Shown piece by piece: positions 1 through 5,095 of a stretch of DNA of 5,095 bases (the stretch's first letter is position 1; every line of letters starts with the position of its first letter). The translations under genes and the position numbers were made by a program. Source of the stretch: an uncultured Flavobacteriaceae bacterium (GTDB lineage: Bacteria; Bacteroidota; Bacteroidia; Flavobacteriales; Flavobacteriaceae). The notes beneath the pieces are model-generated. The model saw only the letters and a list, made by a program, of their open reading frames with translations. It was not told where the DNA came from and made no database searches. The stretch lies in contig CAJXBR010000035.1 in the NCBI GenBank assembly GCA_913051755.1, positions 1 to 5,095 on the forward strand, read 5' to 3'.

Positions 1-1
1 A

Positions 2-883
2 TTAGGCGCGTGGATGGGCGGTTAAATAATCCTTTTTCATTTTGGGGAGTTGAACTTTGGCATAGATTTGAGTCGAAGACAAGCTTTTATGTCCCAAAAT
101 TTCTTTAATACTGTTGATGTCAGCACCACGATTGAGCAAGTGCGTTGCAAATGTGTGTCGCAATACGTGAGGACTGATTTTCTCTTTTGTCGATACTTTG
201 GAGAGGTAGTTCGTCACACACTTATATATGTCTGCTGGCTTCAGTGCTTTGCCTTTGGCGTTGATGAGCAACCAATCGCTCGGCTTATCTTGGTCGATAA
301 GATTGCGATAAGACAAATAAATATCGATTTGAGAAATGACTTTTGCCAACAGTGGTATAATTCTCGTTTTGTTTCGCTTACCAACCACTTTTAACTGTTG
401 GTTGTTTCTGTCGATGGCATCGAGTGTGAGTGAAAGCAACTCTGCACGTCGCATGCCAGTGGTGTACAGCAATTCTAAAATGAGCGCATCACGAGCACCT
501 TCAAAATGGGAGTTGTCATACATTTCAATCACCATGCGAAATTCTGATTCAGTCAAAGGAACAACCAGTTTTGGTGATGCTTTTAATTGACGATGAAACT
601 GCATGGGGTTCTGATCGATTTCTCCCAATTTTTGTAAAAAATTAAAATAGCTTTTTAGGGATGAGCATTTTCTATTGATGCTTTGATTTTTTAGACCTGA
701 GGATGATAAGTGAACAATCCATTCCCTAATCATAACATACGCAACAGACGAGAGACTGTTGAGTTGATAATGGGACTTGCAATAGTTGGAAAATTCTTCT
801 AAATCTTTTTGATATGCATTTTGGGTGTGTGAGGAATATCGTTTTTCCGATGAAATATATTCGATAAAATTTGGAAGAGACAT
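2..883 (-). CDS. xerC: Xer-type tyrosine recombinase (XerC/XerD family)
   Basis: Cuts and rejoins DNA through a covalent phosphotyrosine intermediate; Xer proteins of this type resolve chromosome dimers at dif in the cytoplasm. The protein has 293 residues, close to the usual length of about 300, and is complete. Residues 1-85 form the SAM-like core-binding domain (basic, with SINRKCSSLKSYF near 68-80). Residues 105-285 are the catalytic domain. The catalytic set is visible: Arg145 in TGMRRAEL, Lys169 in VVGKRNK, His239 and Arg242 in PHVLRHTFATHLL, His265 in LGHKSLSSTQIY, and nucleophile Tyr274. The C-terminus ends AHPRA, as I recall for housekeeping Xer proteins of Bacteroidota. I chose the ATG at 883 (MSLPNF); an in-frame TTG lies two codons upstream but has no support. 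It follows rpsU by 78 nt with a hairpin between. Whether it is the XerC or XerD partner, or a paralogue, cannot be told from sequence alone. The family call is very secure. Confidence 0.95.
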   Translation of the reverse strand: MSLPNFIEYISSEKRYSSHTQNAYQKDLEEFSNYCKSHYQLNSLSSVAYVMIREWIVHLSSSGLKNQSINRKCSSLKSYFNFLQKLGEIDQNPMQFHRQLKASPKLVVPLTESEFRMVIEMYDNSHFEGARDALILELLYTTGMRRAELLSLTLDAIDRNNQQLKVVGKRNKTRIIPLLAKVISQIDIYLSYRNLIDQDKPSDWLLINAKGKALKPADIYKCVTNYLSKVSTKEKISPHVLRHTFATHLLNRGADINSIKEILGHKSLSSTQIYAKVQLPKMKKDYLTAHPRA

Positions 884-898
884 AGGCAAAAACTAAGA

Positions 899-934
899 CA
901 CCGAACACAAGTTAATAAAAACTCATGTTCGGTG
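899..934 (-). terminator. Hairpin between rpsU and the Xer gene, possible weak terminator or attenuator
   Basis: A perfect 9-bp stem (CACCGAACA at 926-934 read on the minus strand, pairing with 899-907) is followed inward by a 2-nt internal loop, a 4-bp upper stem (910-913 with 920-923) and a 6-nt A/T loop. On the minus strand it is followed by TCTTAGTTTTTGCCT and then directly by the Xer start codon. The T-run is short and not immediately after the stem, so it could be a leaky intrinsic terminator limiting read-through from rpsU, or an RNA structure close to the Xer start. The inverted repeat is seen directly; the role is inferred. Confidence 0.45.
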
Positions 935-961
935 CAATGTTTTTGTCCTTTAATTGCAGGT

Positions 962-1156
962 TTATATTTCCTCTTTATCGCGAAGCTTTTGAATGTATTG
1001 TGCTTTTTGAATCACAGCACGACGAGCAACAGAAGGCTTCGTAAAAGTCTTGCGTTCACGTAGTTGGCGCATCTTTCCTGTACGATCAAATTTTCTTTTG
1101 AAACGCTTGAGCGCGCGATCGATATTTTCTCCGTCTTTGATTGGTATTATTAACAT
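962..1156 (-). CDS. rpsU: 30S ribosomal protein bS21
   Basis: Small-subunit ribosomal protein that sits on the 30S platform near the 3' end of 16S rRNA. It has 64 residues, begins MLIIPIKDGENIDRALKRF and continues with a strongly basic middle (KRKFDRTGKMRQLRER) and a C-terminal helix ending QKLRDKEEI. This is the full usual length and the typical Bacteroidota form. The ATG at 1156 is fixed by a perfect SD sequence 8 nt upstream, the only one among the six genes here. A promoter with good -33 and -7 boxes lies in the 66-nt gap after the acyl-CoA dehydrogenase, so it is probably transcribed from its own start. In Flavobacterium, bS21 together with bS6 and bS18 forms a pocket that hides the anti-SD, and rpsU is known there to keep a strong SD, which suggests feedback control. 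Identity is essentially certain; the feedback in this organism is inferred. Confidence 0.97.
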   Translation of the reverse strand: MLIIPIKDGENIDRALKRFKRKFDRTGKMRQLRERKTFTKPSVARRAVIQKAQYIQKLRDKEEI

Positions 1157-1164
1157 AAACTACG

Positions 1165-1172
1165 ACCTCCTT
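1165..1172 (-). promoter_or_regulatory. Perfect Shine-Dalgarno sequence of rpsU
   Basis: On the minus strand the bases read AAGGAGGT, eight contiguous bases complementary to the 16S rRNA 3' tail (ACCUCCUU), with 8 nt between the motif and the ATG. The upstream regions of the Xer gene, the acyl-CoA dehydrogenase, the symporter, the PspC gene and the helix-hairpin-helix pseudogene show nothing similar. This contrast is what is expected if only rpsU is read through anti-SD pairing. Confidence 0.9.
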
Positions 1173-1186
1173 CCTTTAATGTTGGC

Positions 1187-1209
1187 TGCAAATATAAGTT
1201 TAATTTGCA
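1187..1209. repeat. 7-bp inverted repeat overlapping the rpsU -7 box
   Basis: Arms TGCAAAT (1187-1193) and ATTTGCA (1203-1209) are perfect inverted copies separated by 9 nt. One arm overlaps the TTTG half of the -7 box and the other lies in the spacer between the -33 and -7 boxes. The geometry suits an operator, but in A/T-rich DNA a match of this size can occur by chance. Confidence 0.4.
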
Positions 1210-1218
1210 AGTTGACAA
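1189..1218 (-). promoter_or_regulatory. rpsU promoter, Bacteroidota type (-33 TTG, -7 TATATTTG)
   Basis: On the minus strand, TTGTC at 1218-1214 is separated by 19 nt (counted from TTG) from TATATTTG at 1196-1189, a perfect match to the Bacteroidota TAnnTTTG -7 box with normal spacing. The transcript would start near 1185-1181, giving a leader of roughly 25-29 nt that contains the SD. It lies wholly in the gap between the acyl-CoA dehydrogenase stop and rpsU. Confidence 0.75.
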
Positions 1219-1222
1219 CGGT

Positions 1223-2389
1223 TTATTTTAAAATTTGCTTGGCAATCACAACTTTCTGAATCTCAGAGGTTCCCTCTCCGATTGTACAGAGTTTTGAATC
1301 GCGATAAAATTTCTCGACTGGAAATTCTTTGGAGTAACCATATCCTCCAAAAATCTGCACTGCTTCATTGGCAATGCTCACGCAGGCCTCGGATGCAAAC
1401 AGCTTACAAATGGCGCTTTCTTTTGTCATCTTCTTGCCTTGATTGATTAGTTGACTTGCGTTTTGGGTTAGCAGTTCAGCTGCCTCGATTTGTGTTGCCA
1501 TTTCAGCGAGTTTGAAAGAAATGCCTTGAAAGCTGCTGATCGGTTTGCCAAACTGAACACGCTCTTTAGAATATTGAAGAGCTGCTTCATAAGCACCCCG
1601 TGCAATCCCAAGTGAAAGAGCAGCAATTGAAATACGCCCGCCATCAAGTATTTTCATAGACTGGATAAAACCTTCTCCCAATTCTCCAAGTCGGTTTTCA
1701 TCAGGAACCCTACACTGATCAAAAATCAGCTCAGAAGTTTCTGACGCACGCATACCGAGTTTATCTTCTTTCTTACCAGATGAAAGTCCAGGTGTTCCAC
1801 GTTCAATCACAAAGGCAGTCATGCCATGACTATCACCTTTTTCACCTGTTCTAAAAATCACTACGGCCACATCAGCAGAGATGCCATGTGTGATAAAGTT
1901 TTTTGTACCATTCAGCACCCAATGATCTCCATCCTGAACTGCAGTTGAGTTCATCCCACCAGCATCAGAACCTGTATTGTGCTCTGTTAAACCCCAAGCG
2001 CCAATCCACTCACCAGATGCCAATTTGGGCAACCAACGAGATTTTTGAGACTCTGATCCAAATTTTAAAATATGATTTGTACACAATGAATTATGTGCTG
2101 CAATAGACAATCCAATCGATGGGTCAACTTTGGAAATCTCTTGCACCATTGCCACGTATTCGTGGTATCCAAGTCCTGATCCTCCATACTCTTCTGGAAC
2201 AAGCATTCCGAGAAAACCATATGAACCCGCTTGCTTCATCACCTCGACAGGAAAGTGCTGGGCTTCATCCCAATCCATTACATGAGGTTTTATAAATTGA
2301 TGTGCAAAATCGCGTGCCGAATCTGCGACAAGTTGTTTTGTTTCTGTAGTCTGTACGATCATATCATGAGGTGAAACAGATGTATCCAT
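1223..2389 (-). CDS. Acyl-CoA dehydrogenase (FAD flavoenzyme)
   Basis: Cytoplasmic enzyme that introduces a trans-2 double bond into an acyl-CoA, passing electrons from FAD to electron-transfer flavoprotein; it serves fatty-acid beta-oxidation or branched-chain amino-acid breakdown. The protein has 388 residues, the normal length for short/medium-chain members. The N-terminal helical domain spans about 1-125, the beta domain about 126-240, and the C-terminal helical domain the rest. The first family signature is [13 protein letters not shown] at 133-145 (Thr139 sits where Ala, Gly or Ser is more usual). The second is [11 protein letters not shown] at 345-355, followed by the expected Lys360 and Asp364. 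The probable catalytic base is Glu372 in IGEGTSEIQ. The ATG at 2389 is the natural start and has no SD. It begins 12 nt after the end of the decayed helix-hairpin-helix gene and was probably co-transcribed with it; a -7-like box in the pseudogene tail may also serve it. Substrate chain length cannot be read from the sequence. Confidence 0.95.
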   Translation of the reverse strand: MDTSVSPHDMIVQTTETKQLVADSARDFAHQFIKPHVMDWDEAQHFPVEVMKQAGSYGFLGMLVPEEYGGSGLGYHEYVAMVQEISKVDPSIGLSIAAHNSLCTNHILKFGSESQKSRWLPKLASGEWIGAWGLTEHNTGSDAGGMNSTAVQDGDHWVLNGTKNFITHGISADVAVVIFRTGEKGDSHGMTAFVIERGTPGLSSGKKEDKLGMRASETSELIFDQCRVPDENRLGELGEGFIQSMKILDGGRISIAALSLGIARGAYEAALQYSKERVQFGKPISSFQGISFKLAEMATQIEAAELLTQNASQLINQGKKMTKESAICKLFASEACVSIANEAVQIFGGYGYSKEFPVEKFYRDSKLCTIGEGTSEIQKVVIAKQILK

Positions 2390-2401
2390 TCAAGCAAATT
2401 T

Positions 2402-3220
2402 TTATTTCAAATATAACGCAATTCTTGCAATGTGTATCGAATCTAATTCAAATTTATTGGCAATGGCATCCCAGTTGATTTCGTTTTAACTATTGGTACG
2501 ATAAGCCACAATCCGACTCGCCAAACTATAACTGATATAATGATTTGCTCCCAACTCTGAAATCGTAGCTGTATTGATATCGATTGAATGATTGGGTATA
2601 GAGTCAAGGGCAAATGACTTCCGAAGGTTTGTTAATGTACCACGATCGATGCCCCAAATATCTCCGACTTAGTCTTTAACCAAAAATCCTTGTAAAGATT
2701 GGCGAGTCGTAAGTATTCTATCTGCCAATGTGGGACCAATACCAAAGACTGATTCGAGGTCTTCTGCTGTGGCAGTATTGAGTTGTTTTTGTTTTAGTTT
2801 TATGAGCATTTGACTTTAATTGTATTTGGGGACTTGGGAATTGGATTAGATGCTTGATTTCTTGAAATTTCTTATCCACCGTACCGACATATTCTTTAAA
2901 TTCTTTTGCTGTTTGAAAATAGATGCAATTCCTCACACGTGATTGTATAGAGTCAACAATTGATTTTGGTAATTCCAAACGATAGGCCAGTCAAGATGAC
3001 AGCCGATTGGGGTTGAAGGGGTAGATGGTATCATTGTTTTGCAGTTGCGCTAAAAGAGAGTCACACTTAGCAATCAAGTGATCTGGTAATGAACTAATAG
3101 CTATTGAATGTTGTTGGTTTTGATTGGCAAAAAAAGTATCAGGTGTCCAACAATAAATAGCAGTATTAAAAAGAGAAGTCCACGTCTTTGTGGACGTGTT
3201 CATTGCGAAAATTGGGGCAT
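2402..3220 (-). pseudogene. Decayed helix-hairpin-helix (ComEA-like) membrane-anchored protein
   Basis: Reconstructs as one 273-codon gene, near the 280-300 residues I recall for Bacteroidota relatives. The ATG at 3220 gives MPQFSQ, a TGA stop (3200-3202), then a basic stretch RPQRRG and a membrane helix (LLFLILLFIVGHLILFLP). A 7-T run (3129-3135) marks a -1 frameshift. The next frame carries SLLAQLQ and the family motif YPFNPN, a second stop TGA (2991-2993), and a helix-hairpin-helix-like unit (ELPKSIVDSIQ to EIKHLIQFPS). A +1 shift in an A-rich tract (about 2785-2801) restores the first frame: QLNTATAEDLESVFGIGP, a classic DNA-binding hairpin, then TAA (2669-2671), DINTATISELG with YISYSLASRIVAYR, another TAA (2486-2488), and a natural end in IALYLK. 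Relatives are membrane-anchored proteins with DNA-binding-type hairpins, often annotated as competence or ComEA-like. Six lesions make function very unlikely. It sits 17 nt after the symporter and 12 nt before the dehydrogenase, as an intact operon member would. Confidence 0.85.
2408..2415 (-). promoter_or_regulatory. -7-like box upstream of the acyl-CoA dehydrogenase
   Basis: TATATTTG on the minus strand is a perfect match to TAnnTTTG and lies 18 nt before the dehydrogenase ATG, inside the last codons of the pseudogene. No TTG is found at the expected 18-21-nt spacing upstream, and the same bases encode the conserved Leu-Tyr-Leu end of the old protein, so the match may be a coincidence of coding. 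Confidence 0.3.
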
Positions 3221-3238
3221 ACGGTAAGTAATTTGTGT

Positions 3239-4828
3239 TTAAGCACGAACAGCTTTGAGGTATCTCTGTAATTCCTCTTTGACTTTTGGAAATAGGAAAA
3301 ACAAACCTATCATATTTGGAAAAACAAGCGCAAGAATCATGGCATCTGAAAAAGTCCAAACAGCAGACATGTCACCAGCAGCTCCAATAACGATAAATAA
3401 CAGGAATAATATCTTATAGGTATAATCTGAAATTTTACTTTTCCCAAACACAAACATCCAAGATTGCAGACCATAATATGACCACGAAATCATGGTTGAA
3501 ATTGCAAACAATACGACTGCAATTGTTAAAAATGGGCCAGAAAAAGAAATGTAATTTGCAAATGCAGCGGCAGTAATTGCAGCACCTTCAGCTCTAACCC
3601 CATCAATCATTACAATACCGTTTTCACCTCCATAACTAAATATGGTTTGGTCGCCATTAAATATAATAATGACCAATGCAGTCATTGTACAAATTACAAC
3701 TGTATCAATAAAAGGTTCGAGCAAAGCAACCAGTCCTTCTGATGCTGCATATTTGGTTTTCACAGCAGAGTGTGCAATTGATGCTGAACCAGCACCTGCT
3801 TCATTGGAAAATGCAGCTCTTCTAAATCCAGTGATCAGCACTCCCAAAAGCCCTCCCAACCCTGCTTGGGGATTGAAAGCTTGTGTGAAAATCATTGCGA
3901 AAGCATTGTCGACAAATGAAAGGTTTGTGAATATAATATACAAACAAGCCCCCACATAAAGCAATGCCATGAAAGGAACTATTTTTTCTGTAACAGAGGC
4001 AATTCTTTTAATCCCACCAATGATAATGATCCCAACAAAAATCATCATCAAGATGCCAATGATTGTTCGTGCGCTCCCACCTTCCATACCAAATGAGCTC
4101 ACTAACTGCATTGCAGCTTGGTTTGACTGAGCGGCGTTTCCACCTCCAAAAGAGGCACCAATACAAAGTATGGCAAAAGTGACAGCAAGAAATCGGCCCA
4201 AACGCGCAAATCCTCTATCTTTAAGACCTTTTGTCAAATAGTACATTGGGCCTCCATAAACAGTTCCATCTTCTCCAACATCTCGGTATTTGACACCCAA
4301 GGTACACTCAACAAACTTTGTTGACATTCCTATCAGTCCACAAAGAATCATCCAGAATGTAGCGCCAGGACCTCCAATGGCAATGGCAAGTGCAACCCCT
4401 GCGATATTTCCATTTCCGACTGTGCCAGAGACAGCAGTGGCAAGGGCCTGAAAATGGCTAACCTCTCCATCTTGGTTCTCATCTTTAATCGTATCAACAG
4501 CATCCCCATCGGCGACATTCACATCTGCTTTTTTATCGACTTCGTGATGATCGACATGATCAAATTTTCCACTTACAACGTTGATCGCTAAAGGAAAACG
4601 ACGGACGTTGATAAATCCAAAATAAATCGTGAAAAACAAAGCTCCACCAACAAGCAAGAGAATAATCGTAGGAATAGATGTACCTGGAAAATTATGCAAA
4701 ACAACAGCGCCCCACCAATCTGCTATAGGTGTAAATGCCTCATTGATTCGGTCATCAAGACCAGTATCTTGTGCAAAGGAAAAACTAGATACAAATAGGA
4801 AAATAAGAGTTGAAATGATGCGTTTCAT
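3239..4828 (-). CDS. Sodium:alanine/glycine-type symporter (AGCS family)
   Basis: Inner-membrane transporter that imports a small amino acid such as alanine or glycine with sodium. It has 529 residues, somewhat longer than the 450-490 typical of the family. The N-terminus (MKRIISTLIFLFVSSFSFAQ) looks like a signal peptide ending near residue 19. Many membrane helices follow, the first about 51-72. Family hallmarks are SGTVGNGNIAGVALAI (134-149), GGPGATFWMILCGLIGM (152-168), SNEAGAGSASIAHSAV (341-356) and ISWSYYG (447-453), covering the regions that form the substrate and sodium sites in known structures. Between helix 1 and the first hallmark is a long hydrophilic loop (about 87-125) rich in Asp, His, Lys and Asn, which accounts for part of the extra length. 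The ATG at 4828 gives the signal-like start and has no SD. It lies 9 nt after the PspC gene, so co-transcription is likely. The exact substrate is not determined. Confidence 0.93.
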   Translation of the reverse strand: MKRIISTLIFLFVSSFSFAQDTGLDDRINEAFTPIADWWGAVVLHNFPGTSIPTIILLLVGGALFFTIYFGFINVRRFPLAINVVSGKFDHVDHHEVDKKADVNVADGDAVDTIKDENQDGEVSHFQALATAVSGTVGNGNIAGVALAIAIGGPGATFWMILCGLIGMSTKFVECTLGVKYRDVGEDGTVYGGPMYYLTKGLKDRGFARLGRFLAVTFAILCIGASFGGGNAAQSNQAAMQLVSSFGMEGGSARTIIGILMMIFVGIIIIGGIKRIASVTEKIVPFMALLYVGACLYIIFTNLSFVDNAFAMIFTQAFNPQAGLGGLLGVLITGFRRAAFSNEAGAGSASIAHSAVKTKYAASEGLVALLEPFIDTVVICTMTALVIIIFNGDQTIFSYGGENGIVMIDGVRAEGAAITAAAFANYISFSGPFLTIAVVLFAISTMISWSYYGLQSWMFVFGKSKISDYTYKILFLLFIVIGAAGDMSAVWTFSDAMILALVFPNMIGLFFLFPKVKEELQRYLKAVRA

Positions 4829-4837
4829 AGGGAATGG

Positions 4838-5065
4838 TTATAAATCAAAAACTGAAGTTCTTTTGGTGTAAATTAAATCTTTGAGACGAAGCCAAAAAGC
4901 AAGGACCAAATAAACTGCAAATCCAAATCCCAAAGAGAAAAAGCTAATATAGATAAAAAATAAACGCACTGGTCTTGCACGCATACCTAATCGATCTGCA
5001 AGTCGAGAACAGACTTCAAAACCATGACGTTCGAGTTGATGGCGAAGTCGATGTGCTAGCTTCAT
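4838..5065 (-). CDS. Small PspC-domain membrane protein
   Basis: A 75-residue protein carrying one PspC domain. The N-terminal part is basic and helical (MKLAHRLRHQLERHGF), followed by VCSRLADRLGMRARPVRLFFIY (18-39), whose core ADRLG-x-RARPVRL is the PspC signature. One hydrophobic membrane helix spans about 34-59, and the tail YTKRTSVFDL is what I recall for the small PspC proteins of Bacteroidota. In proteobacteria PspC belongs to the phage-shock membrane-stress response; the job of this short stand-alone form is not established, and calling it a transcription regulator would go beyond the sequence. The ATG at 5065 is preceded by a -7-like box only 4 nt away, so it may head the transcript that continues into the symporter. 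The gene is complete. Confidence 0.85.
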   Translation of the reverse strand: MKLAHRLRHQLERHGFEVCSRLADRLGMRARPVRLFFIYISFFSLGFGFAVYLVLAFWLRLKDLIYTKRTSVFDL

Positions 5066-5069
5066 TTCA

Positions 5070-5077
5070 CAAATATA
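5070..5077 (-). promoter_or_regulatory. -7 box immediately upstream of the PspC gene
   Basis: TATATTTG on the minus strand matches TAnnTTTG exactly and lies 4 nt before the ATG. The matching -33 TTG would fall at about 5096-5101, just beyond the window edge, so it cannot be checked. If real, transcription would begin at or next to the start codon, giving a leaderless or nearly leaderless mRNA. Confidence 0.45.
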
Positions 5078-5095
5078 TCAAGTTTGTATAAAACC

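Noticed and set aside
50..590. Plus-strand open frames opposite the Xer gene
   Set aside because: No recognisable motifs, poor composition, and they lie wholly opposite a well-supported gene.
908..945. Possible Xer promoter, TTG-N20-TAACTTGT, within the hairpin
   Set aside because: The -7 candidate misses the last two conserved bases of TAnnTTTG and overlaps the hairpin stem; support is too weak.
2449..2456. A second TAAATTTG -7-like box in the pseudogene
   Set aside because: No TTG at the right distance upstream, and the bases encode part of the old protein (NKFEL).
2718..2978. Independent small minus-strand gene of about 86 residues
   Set aside because: It starts at TTG and is the middle segment of the decayed helix-hairpin-helix gene; its last third is read out of frame after the A-rich frameshift.
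3178..3198. Overlapping small inverted repeats (GTCCAC/GTGGAC and CACGTC/GACGTG) after the symporter gene
   Set aside because: They lie in the coding part of the decayed gene's N-terminus, the arms are only 6 bp, and no T-run follows, so there is no case for a terminator or operator.
2402..3220. Reassigned stop codons (TGA as Trp, or recoding) to explain the interrupted helix-hairpin-helix gene
   Set aside because: The interruptions include two TAA stops and two frameshifts as well as TGA. The intact genes use TGG for Trp, all end in TAA, and need no recoding. Gene decay is simpler.
2991..3359. Minus-strand open frame overlapping the symporter's 3' end
   Set aside because: Its first part is an out-of-frame shadow of the symporter, and only the part below about 3135 carries the family sequence (YPFNPN). 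It is a piece of the pseudogene.

Overview
The window is about 40% GC by eye and looks like a chromosomal stretch from a Bacteroidota bacterium, most likely a flavobacterium-like lineage. The signs are: a 64-residue bS21 of the Bacteroidota type; a small PspC protein ending in the characteristic RTSVFDL; Bacteroidota-type -7 boxes (TATATTTG, matching TAnnTTTG); and no Shine-Dalgarno (SD) sequence before any gene except rpsU. The lineage call rests on recalled family features, not on a search.

All genes lie on the minus strand and are read from high to low coordinates. A tightly spaced set comes first: a small PspC-domain membrane protein (5065-4838), a sodium:alanine-type (AGCS) amino-acid symporter (4828-3239, 9-nt gap), the remains of a membrane-anchored helix-hairpin-helix (ComEA-like) protein (3220-2402, 17-nt gap), and an acyl-CoA dehydrogenase (2389-1223, 12-nt gap). 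A 66-nt intergenic region then carries a strong promoter for rpsU (1156-962), and after a further 78 nt containing a hairpin comes a Xer-type tyrosine recombinase (883-2). Nothing is convincingly encoded on the plus strand, and I see no tRNA, rRNA, CRISPR array or insertion sequence.

The 2390-3238 stretch looks empty of genes at first sight. It can be reconstructed as one full-length helix-hairpin-helix gene of 273 codons that is broken by four in-frame stops and two frameshifts (-1 and +1, which cancel). Its neighbours are intact, so this is gene decay at a single locus rather than poor sequence.

The second point of interest is rpsU. It alone carries an 8-base perfect SD, placed 8 nt before its ATG. 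In Bacteroidota the anti-SD of 16S rRNA is hidden on the ribosome by a pocket that includes bS21, so an SD on rpsU itself fits autoregulation: ribosomes lacking bS21 would translate rpsU preferentially. An inverted repeat also overlaps the rpsU -7 box.

The genes do not form one pathway. The window combines envelope/transport functions (PspC, AGCS), fatty-acid or amino-acid catabolism (acyl-CoA dehydrogenase), translation (bS21) and chromosome dimer resolution or DNA integration (Xer). I found no evidence of a new defence or mobile system here.
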